From contig PMSU01000056.1 of the NCBI GenBank assembly GCA_003168255.1, forward strand, positions 1 through 34,971: 34,971 nucleotides of DNA. Reading direction: 5' to 3'. The DNA comes from Actinomycetota bacterium. GTDB lineage: Bacteria > Actinomycetota > Actinomycetes > Streptosporangiales > Streptosporangiaceae. Below are positions 8,638 through 16,434 of the stretch, piece by piece (the first letter of the stretch is position 1; every line of letters begins with the position of its first letter). The position numbers and the translations under genes were made by a program. The notes beneath the pieces are model-generated. The model worked only from the letters and a program-made list of their open reading frames with translations, was not told where the DNA came from and did not search any database.

Positions 8638-8976
8638 TCAGGCCGGCTCCGGCCGGTCATACGCGGCGGCGATCGTGTCCAGGAGACCGGGAAAGCGGGC
8701 CTGGAGGTCGTCGGCGCGCAGCGTGGTCCAGCGGCGGTTGCCGTCTTCACGCTGGCGGATGACGCCGGCCTCGCGCAGCACCCGGAAATGGTGGGTGAGC
8801 GTTGACGGCGCGACGTCGACGGGGAAGGTCCCGCAGGCCCGTTCCGGGTCGGCGCGCAGGGTCTGCACGATGGTCATGCGGGTCGGATCGGCCAAGGCGT
8901 GCAGGACATCGAGCAGGTCCAGATCCGTGGTCTCGGGATGCGTGAGCGCTGGGCGGCCGTGCCGTGATCGAGGCAT
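8638..8976 (-). CDS. ArsR-family winged-helix regulator
   Basis: Small DNA-binding repressor of the ArsR/SmtB type. The 112-aa product begins with LDVLHALADPTRMTIVQTL and has the recognition region PSTLTHHFRVLREAGVI at about 55-72, then the wing (REDGNRRWTTLRADDL). I see no Cys-rich metal-sensing motif; its only cysteine is in the RACGTF segment, so the signal is unknown. ATG at 8974-8976 has GGAGAGG nine bases upstream. It is divergent from the FHA-domain gene, and the shared spacer has two palindromes that are probable operators. Confidence 0.88.
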   Translation of the reverse strand: MPRSRHGRPALTHPETTDLDLLDVLHALADPTRMTIVQTLRADPERACGTFPVDVAPSTLTHHFRVLREAGVIRQREDGNRRWTTLRADDLQARFPGLLDTIAAAYDRPEPA

Positions 8977-8989
8977 CGCGCACCTCTCC

Positions 8990-9031
8990 TTCGACGAATA
9001 TCGAACCTATAATACGTTGTTCGTAATACGA
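8990..9031. promoter_or_regulatory. Divergent control region with two palindromes
   Basis: TTCGA-CGAATA-TCGAA (8990-9005) and TCGTA-A-TACGA (9021-9031) are perfect inverted repeats in an AT-rich spacer between the ArsR gene and the FHA gene. They are likely autoregulatory binding sites of the ArsR protein and may also control the rightward gene. This is inferred from position. Confidence 0.45.
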
Positions 9032-9056
9032 CGAAAATAGTACAAGGAGGGAGCGC

Positions 9057-9077
9057 ATGCGCGGAGAGATTTGTTGA
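9057..9077 (+). CDS. Possible six-codon leader peptide MRGEIC
   Basis: ATG at 9057 has AAGGAGG at 9044-9050, the best ribosome binding site in this spacer, yet it opens only six codons before TGA at 9075-9077. That stop overlaps the TTG at 9074-9076, a candidate start of the FHA gene, as TTGA. This would allow coupled reinitiation. No homology can be judged at this length. Confidence 0.3.
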   Translation: MRGEIC

Positions 9078-9835
9078 CGCGCGGTCACAGCGAACTTAGC
9101 GTGACGTCTAGGAGACGGGCCGGGCCAGTGCTGCTGATCGTGATGTATGAGTCGCAGACGTGGCGCGTCCGACCGGGTGAGCCGTTCACTTTCGGGCGGG
9201 CGCTGGCATGTTCCGCGGAGCTGCCCGCCCTCGACCGGGGCGTGTCACGCAACGCCGGGAGCTTCCGCTACCACGGCGGGTCCTGGTGGCTGCATAACGA
9301 CAGCAGCTCCGCGATGCTCTGCGTGCTCGGTGACCGCGGGTTCCGGGCCGACCTGCCGCCCGGGCTACAGCTGCCGCTACTGCAGTGGCATGCCAAGGTG
9401 ACCGTGACCGGGGTGCTGGGCATCTACACGCTGCGGCTGCGCCTGCCCGACCTCGATGATGCGTCCGACCCGGCGGAGCAGGCTCCGGCCGCCGTGGTGG
9501 CCGAGGACTGCGCGGTGACCAGCACCCGTTACCGTGCTCCGCTGACGGGCAGTGACCGGCTGGTGCTTGCCGCGCGGTTCGAGGCGTACCTGACCTGGCG
9601 GCACGCAGGGGCCCCGGCACCGGCCAGCGCTAGAGACGCCGCTGAGCGGATCGGCTGGCAGGCCCATACGGTGGCCAAGCGGTGCGAGAACATCCGGGGC
9701 CGCTACGCGCGGCTGGGCGTTCCCGGGCTGCGCGGGCCGCGGGCGCTGGAGCAGCTCGCGCTGCTGCTGGTCTCCACCGGCGAGCTGACCGCCGCCGACC
9801 TGCGGCTCCTGCCCGCCAAGGCCCCACCTGGCTGA
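9074..9835 (+). CDS. FHA domain protein with C-terminal helix-turn-helix-like region
   Basis: Probable phosphothreonine-binding regulatory protein. An FHA fold is seen at about residues 35-95: FTFGRALAC (the Gly-Arg strand), DRGVSRNAGSFRY (Ser-Arg phosphopeptide-binding loop) and WWLHNDSSSAM. The C-terminal half (RLVLAARFEAYLTW..., then AAERIGWQAHTVAKRCENIR) resembles the winged-helix tail found in actinobacterial FHA-HTH proteins. Start choice is open: TTG at 9071 or 9074 (after GGAGAG and the leader stop), GTG at 9129, or ATG at 9143, the last closest to the conserved region but lacking a clear ribosome site. It is divergent from the ArsR gene. Its kinase partner is not in the window. Confidence 0.75.
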   Translation: MTRGHSELSVTSRRRAGPVLLIVMYESQTWRVRPGEPFTFGRALACSAELPALDRGVSRNAGSFRYHGGSWWLHNDSSSAMLCVLGDRGFRADLPPGLQLPLLQWHAKVTVTGVLGIYTLRLRLPDLDDASDPAEQAPAAVVAEDCAVTSTRYRAPLTGSDRLVLAARFEAYLTWRHAGAPAPASARDAAERIGWQAHTVAKRCENIRGRYARLGVPGLRGPRALEQLALLLVSTGELTAADLRLLPAKAPPG

Positions 9836-9862
9836 ATCTCGCCGGCGCCCGCCACCGCGGCA

Positions 9863-9878
9863 TGGGGAGGCCTCCCCA
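9863..9878. other. 16-bp perfect palindrome after the FHA gene
   Basis: TGGGGAGGCCTCCCCA reads the same on both strands. It could bind a dimeric protein, or form a 6-bp stem with a GGCC loop acting as a terminator for the FHA gene; there is no T-tail. A second small inverted repeat, CTATG-CAGT-CATAG, lies at 9893-9906 upstream of the DUF4232 gene. Confidence 0.4.
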
Positions 9879-9949
9879 CAACCGCTGGGCGCCTATGCAG
9901 TCATAGCAGGTGCATAGGTCCTGACACTGTCTAGCAAAAGGGGGACCCC

Positions 9950-10558
9950 ATGCACCTTCCAGCTTCCTCCCCCAGGCGACTGATCGGCGCGGCTGCCATA
10001 GCCTGCGCCGCGGCGCTGACACCGGCGGCCGCGCTCGCCGCCGCCTCCGCCGCCGCGGCACATGACGCCACCGCCACCCCCACCGCCATCGCGGGCTGCG
10101 CGACATCCGGGCTCGTGGTGTGGCTGAACGTACCGCCGGGCAGCGGCTACGCCGGAGGCGCCTACTACTACCTTGAGTTCACCAACCTGTCCGGGCATGC
10201 GTGCACCCTCCGCGGCTACCCCGGCGTCTCGGCGGTCAGCCTCAACGGCCGCCAGCTGGGCAGCCCGGCGGGCTGGGGCACCCCCAGCACAACTACGGTC
10301 AGGCTCGCCAGCGGCGGCACCGCGACCGCGAAGCTGACCATCGCCGATACGGGCAACCTCGGCACCCAGTGCTTCTCGCGGATTCCGCGGCCAGGAATGC
10401 CCGGGCTTGTGCCCACGGCGGCCGGGCTGCGCGTCTACCCGCCGAACCAGACCGTCGCCAAGGTGATCCCGTACCCGCTGCGCGCATGCGCGCACACCGG
10501 GCCAGTCTGGATTCACGCGGGGGCGGTAACGCCTGGAGGTCCTGGTCCTGGCCTGTAA
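9950..10558 (+). CDS. Exported DUF4232 protein
   Basis: Secreted protein of unknown role. The 202-aa product begins with an arginine-containing signal peptide (PRRLIGAAAIACAAALTPAAALA) whose likely cleavage is near residues 30-37. The mature part has the DUF4232 pattern: a first Cys followed by a GSGYAGGAYYYLEFTN strand, then SGHACTLRGYPGVSAV, and two later cysteines (CFSR, RACAHTG), so two disulfides are likely. The ATG at 9950 has AGGGGGA just upstream. It stands alone, followed by a strong hairpin. Confidence 0.85.
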   Translation: MHLPASSPRRLIGAAAIACAAALTPAAALAAASAAAAHDATATPTAIAGCATSGLVVWLNVPPGSGYAGGAYYYLEFTNLSGHACTLRGYPGVSAVSLNGRQLGSPAGWGTPSTTTVRLASGGTATAKLTIADTGNLGTQCFSRIPRPGMPGLVPTAAGLRVYPPNQTVAKVIPYPLRACAHTGPVWIHAGAVTPGGPGPGL

Positions 10559-10573
10559 TCCCCGCCGCGGAAA

Positions 10574-10605
10574 GTTCCCTGGCTTGGGTTCCCCGGCCAG
10601 GGAAC
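10574..10605. terminator. Hairpin after the DUF4232 gene
   Basis: GTTCCCTGGC (10574-10583) pairs perfectly with GCCAGGGAAC (10596-10605) across a 12-nt loop, 16 bp after the stop codon. No T-run follows, but stems of this kind serve as terminators in GC-rich actinobacteria. Confidence 0.6.
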
Positions 10606-10620
10606 GCGCCCCTGCCTCGC

Positions 10621-10634
10621 TGGAAAGCTTTCCA
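10621..10634. promoter_or_regulatory. 14-bp perfect palindrome TGGAAAGCTTTCCA
   Basis: Perfect palindrome in the gap before the 39-aa gene. Its symmetry and lower GC content suggest a dimeric-regulator site; no factor can be named. Confidence 0.35.
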
Positions 10635-10777
10635 ACGCTAAGTCGACTAGCCTCGCGAAAGCCCGGGCTAAGGCTGGCGCCGACAGGAAATTAAGGCATT
10701 CGCCCGATTCGGTGCCGGGGGTCTTACGGCGACTCTTGAGGTACGGCCGCAGGGGCGGCCGGCAAGACGAGAGGAGC

Positions 10778-10897
10778 ATGACAATGACCGCAATGACGCG
10801 GATCGCGCGGCGTGTGATGAGCGTGCTGGACGAAATGAACTATGCGCAGCGCAGGACTGCGGAACTGTTCCTGGGCCTGGACGGCAGCCAGCGCTAG
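10778..10897 (+). CDS. 39-aa MNYAQRR small protein
   Basis: Small conserved-looking actinobacterial protein of unknown function. The product MTMTAMTRIARRVMSVLDEM continues with NYAQRRTAELFLGLDGSQR. I recognise the LDEMNYAQRR pattern from short uncharacterised actinobacterial proteins. The ATG at 10778 is preceded at a tight spacing by GAGGAG (10771-10776); a second ATG at 10784 would give a better spacing and a protein two residues shorter. The frame is open upstream to a GTG at 10712, but that extension is low-complexity and lacks a ribosome site. It appears basic and helical, without a membrane segment. Confidence 0.6.
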   Translation: MTMTAMTRIARRVMSVLDEMNYAQRRTAELFLGLDGSQR

Positions 10898-11049
10898 GCA
10901 GAAATGGCAGCTCCCCGGCGTGGCTTCGAAGGAACCCGCCCGTGCCTGCGTGCTCGCGGCGTGCCGAATGGATGTTATGCGTCGGTGAAGGCAGCCGGCT
11001 CCCATGATCCAATGCCTGCCACGGCCCATGGCCGCGTTAGGCTCGCCGG

Positions 11050-13045
11050 GTGGCTGATCTGACCCTGGATGAGGCGATTGACCGGGCTCGGGCTATCGAT
11101 GTCGAGTCATATGACGTATTTCTCGACCTTACGGCCGAGCCGGTGCTTTCCAGGACCGAGGTCCGGTTCCGGTGGCTGCGGCCGGACGCGAGCACGTTCG
11201 CTGAGCTGCGCACGCAGGGCGTGCGCAGCGTGACGCTCGATGGGGTGAGCCTGCTGCCGCCGGAGGACGGCCGGCTGTGGCTGAGCCGGGCCGGCGCCAG
11301 GACAGTGTGTACACGTTCACGCCGGTCAGCGGGATGCGGCCGTACGACCTGACGTTCTGTGCCGGGCCATTCTCGACAGCGGCGCGTACCCAGGCGGGCC
11401 GGACGGAAGTGACCGTCCGGCACCGGCAATCGCTACTGGGCCAAAGGGCAGTGGCTTCCCTGCCCCAGTTCACCGACTACGCCCGCGATGCCATCGCCTG
11501 GTACGCGGACAAGCTCGGTGTGCCATGCCCTTACCCCGCGTACGACATCGTGTTCATGCCGGACCTGGCCGCCATGGCGCTGTCGGTCCCCGGCCTGATG
11601 GTGGTGAACGAGAGGCTGCTCGGCCGGCCGGCCGAAGCTGACGACCAACGCAGTGCGATGATCTGCGCGCATGAGGTGGCGCATCTGTGGTTCGGCTGCC
11701 TGGTGGGGCCGCGGTGGTGGGACGACGTGTGGCTGGACGAAGCGATCGCCACCTACCTGTCGTACGCCGCGCTGGCCGCGATCGCCGAGGTCAGCGGATC
11801 GCTGTCGTGGACCGGATTCGCTTACACGGACAAGCCGGAGGCCTACAAGGCAGACGAGCTGCCCAGCCGGCAGCCGGTGTCCTCTCCGGTAAGCACAGCC
11901 CGACAGGGCCGGGACAAGCCGTACGGCATCCTCTACGTGAAAGGCGCCAGCGTCATCCGCTCCCTCGCCGCGCTCATCGGTGACGACGCGCTGCGACGAG
12001 GGCTGAGCGACTACCTGAACAGGTTCGCCTTCAGCAGCGCGACGCTGGACGACCTGGTCGGGTGCTGGTCCAGGGCCTGCGGGCAGGACCTCGCCGGCTG
12101 GGCGGAGCAGTAGCTGCGCGCCGAGGGCACGACCACGATCCGGCTGGACGGAACCGACGCGGTGATCCAGGACGTACCGCGCCGGCATCGTATCGGCATC
12201 GGGCTCTACGACCTGAACGGCGACGGCCGCCTGGAGCGCCGCAGCCTGGTGCACGCAGAGCTCGACGCGGAGCGGACCGTCGTGCCCGGGCTGACCGCCG
12301 CGGACGCGGTGGTGCTCAACGACCAGGACCTCTCCTACACCCGGGCCAGGTTCGACGCCCGGTCCCGGCGGGTGCTCACCGCGGCCGCCTGCCAGGTGGG
12401 CGATCCGCTCAGCGAGGCGGTGTGCTGGAACGAGTTCTGGCTGCTGGTCACCAGCGGCGAGGTGCCGGCCGCGCAGTTCGCGGACATGGCATGCCGGCGG
12501 CTGCAGGCAGGCGGGCTGCCCGGCGGGCTGCCCGAGGCGGGCGTCGAGACGCTGCTCAGCCGCGCCGTCGAGGCCTCCGACGCGTGGGCTCCGCCGCGGC
12601 ACGCGGGCTGGCGCGCGGGGAGGACATCGACGCGCTGCCGCGGCTCGACCCGGTCACCGGCGAGGTGAACCGTGCGACCTGCCTGGCCACGCGGCCGGAC
12701 CTGGCGGCGAAGGAAGCCGCCTGGGCCGTGTCCCTCTCCTGCGGCGAGCCGGCCAGGATCGCGCTGGCGTGCGCCGCCGGTATCTGGGTGCCGGGCCAGG
12801 AGGAGCTGATGGCCGGCTACCGCGACCGGTACTTCGCCGAGGTTCTCCCCGCGCTCGTCACCAGGAAGACAGCATGGTCAAAGTCACGCCTGAGCAGCCT
12901 GCTCTTTCCAGTAACTCTCATTTCCGAGGCAACCATCGAGGCGGCGGAGGCCGCACAGCCATCGGATAACCTCCTGCGGCTCGCCGTGGCCGACCAAACC
13001 ACGATCATGCGCCGCCGCCTCGCCGCCAGCTGGTTACCGCCCGCT
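11050..13045 (+). pseudogene. Decayed M1-family aminopeptidase (aminopeptidase N-like)
   Basis: Remains of a zinc metallopeptidase gene read in three pieces. Piece 1 (GTG at 11050 to about 11300) gives the N-terminal beta domain (LTLDEAIDRARAIDVESYDV). A frame change and the absence of roughly 100 expected residues follow. Piece 2 (about 11300-12590) has an intact zinc site, HEVAH then 18 residues then E (DEAIATY), with PGLMVVNE where most homologues have GxMEN. An in-frame TAG at 12111-12113 follows WAEQ, where relatives have a Trp (WAEQW), so TGG to TAG is likely. A second frameshift at about 12585-12640 leads to piece 3 (EDIDALPRLDPVTGEV ... MRRRLAASW). The open frame then runs into the convergent sigma gene to 13150, suggesting that the original stop is lost. 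A 14-bp direct repeat lies at 13029-13055. Confidence 0.85.
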
Positions 13046-13055
13046 GGTTACCGCC
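13029..13055. repeat. Short direct repeat at the aminopeptidase/sigma-factor junction
   Basis: GCTGGTTACCGCC occurs twice with a 14-bp period, at 13029-13041 and 13043-13055. It spans the sigma-factor stop codon (TAA read leftward at 13048-13050) and the degenerate end of the aminopeptidase. Confidence 0.8.
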
Positions 13056-14055
13056 TCGGAAGCGATTGCGGCAGCCCGAACGATGGAAGAACGCCGCTTT
13101 CGAAGCGGGTCATGGCGCGGATCCGGTCGCCGGTGAGGGTGAGGACGTAGAGTCCGATCCCGTGGCTGATGCCGTCGGATGCGCGCAGGTAGGCGCCGAC
13201 CGCCGGCTGGCCGTTGGCTCGCGTCGGCACGAGGTCGAACCTCCGGCCTGCGCCGAAGATTATGGCGCAGAAGCGCGCCACGACGTCTCGGCCCTCATAT
13301 TCGAAGAGCATCGGCGGCATCGACATGAAGACGTCGTCGGTCAGAAGGGCCACCAGTGCGTCGAGATCGGCGGACTCCCACGCGCGGACGAATTTCGCCA
13401 CGATCGCATCCTCGGAGGGTGAGTCGGCGGCGGGCGGTGGTTCGCGATCGTCGGTCGTGGGCCGTCGGTGCTGGAGGCTGGCGCGCGCCCGCTTGAGGGC
13501 GCTTTTGACCGACTCCACGGTCGAGTCCAGCATGTCGGCCACCTCGCTGGCGTGGAATCCTAGGACGTCGCGCAGGATGAGGACGGCGAGCTGGCGAGGC
13601 GGCAGTACCTGAAGGGCGGTCACGAAGGCCAGGGAGATGGATTCGGTCTGCTCGTAGCGGGCCTCCGGGCCGGGCGGCACGCCGATCGCGCCCTCGAGGA
13701 GGGCGTCGGGATATGGCTCGAGCCAAACGACCTCGCCGAGCCGGGTTGGCTCGGGCGGTTCAGTCCCGGGAATGTTCCACTCCTTGGCGGGTCGTCGGCT
13801 GGCCGAGCGACGCGCGTTGAGGCACCGGTTGGTGGCAATCCGGTAGAGCCAGGTTCGCAGCGAGGCGCGTCCCTCGAACCCTCCGAGACCTTGCCAGGCG
13901 GCCAGCAGCGTGTCCTGGAGGGCGTCCTCGGCGTCCTGGAACGATCCGAGCATCCGGTAGCAGTGCACCTGCAACTCCCGGCGGTACGGCTCGGTCACCT
14001 CCTGGAACGCGTCGCTGTCCCCCGCCCGCGCCCTTGAGATCAAGTCGGCTGCCAT
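13048..14055 (-). CDS. ECF sigma factor with SnoaL-like C-terminal domain
   Basis: RNA polymerase sigma-70 factor of the extracytoplasmic-function type. The 335-aa protein has region 2 at about 14-80 (RELQVHCYRMLGSFQDAEDA, then TWLYRIATNRCLN) and region 4 at about 140-190 (LPPRQLAVLILRDVLGFHASE, then MLDSTVESVKSALKRAR). A SnoaL/NTF2-like domain of about 115 residues follows (EDAIVAKFVRAWESADLDAL ...), which in related families modulates sigma activity in place of an anti-sigma factor. The length fits the TIGR02960-type group. ATG at 14053-14055 (MAADLISRARAGD) is chosen as closest to the conserved start; an ATG at about 14089 would add 11 residues. It is divergent from the DHFR-like gene, a frequent pairing in actinobacteria. 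No anti-sigma gene adjoins it. Confidence 0.88.
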   Translation of the reverse strand: MAADLISRARAGDSDAFQEVTEPYRRELQVHCYRMLGSFQDAEDALQDTLLAAWQGLGGFEGRASLRTWLYRIATNRCLNARRSASRRPAKEWNIPGTEPPEPTRLGEVVWLEPYPDALLEGAIGVPPGPEARYEQTESISLAFVTALQVLPPRQLAVLILRDVLGFHASEVADMLDSTVESVKSALKRARASLQHRRPTTDDREPPPAADSPSEDAIVAKFVRAWESADLDALVALLTDDVFMSMPPMLFEYEGRDVVARFCAIIFGAGRRFDLVPTRANGQPAVGAYLRASDGISHGIGLYVLTLTGDRIRAMTRFESGVLPSFGLPQSLPRR

Positions 14056-14175
14056 TCCCCCCACCCTCGGGTCACCCGCTTCCCGCATCTTGTCGCACTT
14101 CCCGTACGGACACCGGCCGAGGGGCCAAGGGGGCGGTTGGCGGGCGCCACTTTCCCGACGTCGCGGTGTCTGCAT

Positions 14176-14239
14176 CCGTAGTAGCTGGCATGACAGCAAC
14201 TGGCAACACAGCAAAAGGCAACTGGCAACACAGCAAAAG
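14176..14239. repeat. 22-bp tandem repeat in the DHFR-like gene leader
   Basis: Two exact copies of a 22-bp unit (GCAACTGGCAACACAGCAAA plus AG) at 14196-14217 and 14218-14239, with a degenerate third copy just before (about 14176-14195). The last copy runs into the AAAGGAG ribosome site of the downstream gene. The repeats enlarge the divergent promoter region. Confidence 0.85.
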
Positions 14240-14249
14240 GAGAACCGAA

Positions 14250-14828
14250 ATGGGAAAGATCGTCATCAGCACGAACGTCTCGCTCGACGGAGTGGTCCAG
14301 GACCCGGACGGTGAGGAGGGCTTCAGGCTGGGCGGCTGGTTCGGCCAGTTCGGGGCCGAGGACCTCGAACAGTGGGCCAAGGTTTCACTCGAAGAGGCGC
14401 TGGGCACCGAGGCGCTGCTCTTGGGCCGGCGGAGCGACGAGTGGTTCGCCGCGCGGTGGCTATCACGGAGTGGCCAGTGGGCGGACAGGCTGAACAGCCT
14501 GCCCAAGTACGTAGTGTCCGCCACCCTCGAAGAGGCCAAATGGAGCAACTCAACGGTCCTGACGGGCGACGTGGTGAGCGAGGTCTCGAAGCTGAAGCAG
14601 GAGCTGGACGGGGACATCGTCGTCTACGCCAGCTATCAGCTCGGGCGCACCCTGATCGAACACGACCTGGTCGACGAGCTGCGGCTGGTCGTCTTCCCGG
14701 TCGTGCTCGGAGCCGGCGAACGCCTCTTCGGCGAGACCAGCGACAAGAAACCCATGCGCCTCGTCGATGCCAAGACCGTCGGTGGCGGCCTCGCCTTCCT
14801 CACCTACCAGCCCGTCCGAGACGCCTAG
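14250..14828 (+). CDS. DHFR/RibD C-terminal-like reductase
   Basis: 192-aa dihydrofolate-reductase-fold protein of the RibD_C group, common in actinobacteria and usually of unknown substrate. Seen are the N-terminal strand and loop KIVISTNVSLDGVVQDPDG, the LLLGRRSDEWFA nucleotide-site helix region, KYVVSATLEEAKW, and the C-terminal LVDELRLVVFPVVLGAGERL motif. ATG at 14250 with AAAGGAG at 14236-14242; the longer upstream frame overlaps repeats and the divergent promoter. It pairs with the divergent ECF sigma gene. It is unlikely to be the housekeeping DHFR, judged by the RibD_C-type motifs. Confidence 0.88.
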   Translation: MGKIVISTNVSLDGVVQDPDGEEGFRLGGWFGQFGAEDLEQWAKVSLEEALGTEALLLGRRSDEWFAARWLSRSGQWADRLNSLPKYVVSATLEEAKWSNSTVLTGDVVSEVSKLKQELDGDIVVYASYQLGRTLIEHDLVDELRLVVFPVVLGAGERLFGETSDKKPMRLVDAKTVGGGLAFLTYQPVRDA

Positions 14829-14904
14829 CTACCAACGTCGGCCGGCGAGCAACTCCGTCGGGTCAGCCTGGCGTGCGTGAACGGTGGTGACGCCGCTCGG
14901 CGGC

Positions 14905-15405
14905 CTACTGGTCGCGCTGGCCTGCGCTCTTTGCCAGGAGTTCCAGCCTGGCCAGCGACGCGGTCATGGCGTCCCGCCACCCCTCGCCGTCCCGGACAGC
15001 CTTGCGCAGGTCGTCGGGGGAACGGCTGCAGTCGAACGTCTCGGTGACCAGGGTGGCACCGGGACCTTCAGGGGAGAGCTGGTACCCCCACCGGTACCGG
15101 GCCGGTCCGCCGATGGCTTCCTGCTCTTGCGGGGAAGCTGCCACCCGTACCGGCTCCCACTCCAGCAGGCGCCCGGCCTCGTACCCGATCACCTCGTTGC
15201 GCATCTGGTAGTCGCCGAACTCGGCGTGGTGCATGTTCATCAGGAACGCGTCACCGGTTCGCGACAGCCTGACCGCCGGGGCCGGTTCGCGCACCATGCC
15301 CGAGCCGTCGATCAGCGGGTGGTTCGCGGAGTCGGCGAGCAGCGCGAACAGCCGTTCTGCGGATGCCTCGATGCGCCGGGAGACCGACACGAATCCGTCT
15401 GCCAT
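14905..15405 (-). CDS. SRPBCC (START/Bet v1-like) protein
   Basis: 166-aa protein with the polyketide-cyclase/SRPBCC ligand-binding fold: VSVSRRIEASAERLFALLAD at the N-terminus, central MRNEVIGYEAGRLLEWEPV and a C-terminal helix (DAMTASLARLELLAK). Such proteins bind hydrophobic ligands or act as cyclases; no substrate can be given. The start at 15403-15405 (MADGFVSV) has AGGAAGG eight bases upstream; the ATG six bases earlier is too close to that site. It converges with the DHFR-like gene. Confidence 0.85.
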   Translation of the reverse strand: MADGFVSVSRRIEASAERLFALLADSANHPLIDGSGMVREPAPAVRLSRTGDAFLMNMHHAEFGDYQMRNEVIGYEAGRLLEWEPVRVAASPQEQEAIGGPARYRWGYQLSPEGPGATLVTETFDCSRSPDDLRKAVRDGEGWRDAMTASLARLELLAKSAGQRDQ

Positions 15406-15598
15406 CGTCATGCCCTTCCTGTTGCCCTCAGTACCTGTGCGTACAGACGGCGCGGGCGGCGCCAAATCATCGGGCACAGGCCAACTGCGTGCGTTATTTT
15501 TCAGTGGCCTCCGAATGGGCTCGCTGGGCCGCAGGTTACAACCCGGATGGCGGCTGCCGTGCCGGGCAGCACGCGGACAGACATGGGATGCTCGAGCG

Positions 15599-16384
15599 AT
15601 GCGGAGCCACCACCAGATTCCGGCGAAGGGGTCGATCATCTCCGCCGCATCCCTGTGCATCGTCGCAGCGCTGTCGGGATGCTCCGCGGCGTCGTCGGCT
15701 GCCGGGTCTTCCCCGGCCACCACAGTTCGCCCCGCCGATGCCGCGTTTACTTTCACCGTCGCGGGGGTCCGCCCCGTGCTGCCCAATGGAAGCCAGGACA
15801 CGCACGCGCAAACGCCGAAAGCACGGTGCGACAGCGCTGCATTCGCAGCCGACGAGGCTCTGGGCGTCAAGGTGGCCGATGGGTTCGCTCTGGCGGACTT
15901 CCCTGCGTCGGCTGATCTCTTGACGCACTTCCTCAGGGGGAAGGGCACGGAGGTCGATTACCGGGCAGGGTCGCTGATCTCAAAGGAGGCGCTGGCTAGC
16001 AGCGCCTTCCGGGCAGTGAACAACGAAGTCCAGGAAGCGATCCTCAGCCAGCTTAAGGCTGACCGGACTCGCGTTCAGCTCTCCGCCGCGCAGTTGCCGA
16101 CGGTGGCATTCGAGTCCAGGACCAGCGACCTGTACTGGGGATTTCGCGGCACTCAGGGCTTGACCGTAACCGGAAGCGGCAGCCGCGAGAACCGGCGATA
16201 CGCCGGAACCCTCTCGTACGTCATACGGGACAGCTACGGATTTCCGGCCAGCGACGCGCTCGACGGCTTCGGCCCGCCGATGAGGTCCCTCCAGACTGTA
16301 TGCGGGGCTCCGCAGCATGCGGGCGGAGCCCACTGGTTCCCCGACGCCATCACGGTAACCGTGCCATTCAACCGGCCGGCCTGA
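15599..16384 (+). CDS. Putative lipoprotein of unknown function
   Basis: 261-aa exported protein. The N-terminus has a hydrophobic stretch ending in the lipobox LSGC at about residue 29 (SIISAASLCIVAALSGCSA), so Cys acylation and membrane anchoring are likely. The mature part starts with a Ser/Ala-rich linker and ends with a compact segment containing SYVIRDSYGFP, LQTVCGAP and HWFPDAITVTVPF, which looks like a folded secreted domain. I do not recognise a family with confidence. ATG at 15599 lacks a strong ribosome site, so the start is uncertain; it is chosen because it opens directly onto the signal peptide. It converges with the MDR oxidoreductase gene. Confidence 0.72.
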   Translation: MRSHHQIPAKGSIISAASLCIVAALSGCSAASSAAGSSPATTVRPADAAFTFTVAGVRPVLPNGSQDTHAQTPKARCDSAAFAADEALGVKVADGFALADFPASADLLTHFLRGKGTEVDYRAGSLISKEALASSAFRAVNNEVQEAILSQLKADRTRVQLSAAQLPTVAFESRTSDLYWGFRGTQGLTVTGSGSRENRRYAGTLSYVIRDSYGFPASDALDGFGPPMRSLQTVCGAPQHAGGAHWFPDAITVTVPFNRPA

Positions 16385-16434
16385 CACCGACTGACACGCC
16401 GAGATTTCGCGTGCGGACCGAGCCGATCTGCTGG

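Noticed and set aside
15412..15948. Longer frame for the SRPBCC protein
   Set aside because: The extension is antisense to the lipoprotein signal peptide and has no similarity to the family; a ribosome site supports the short form.
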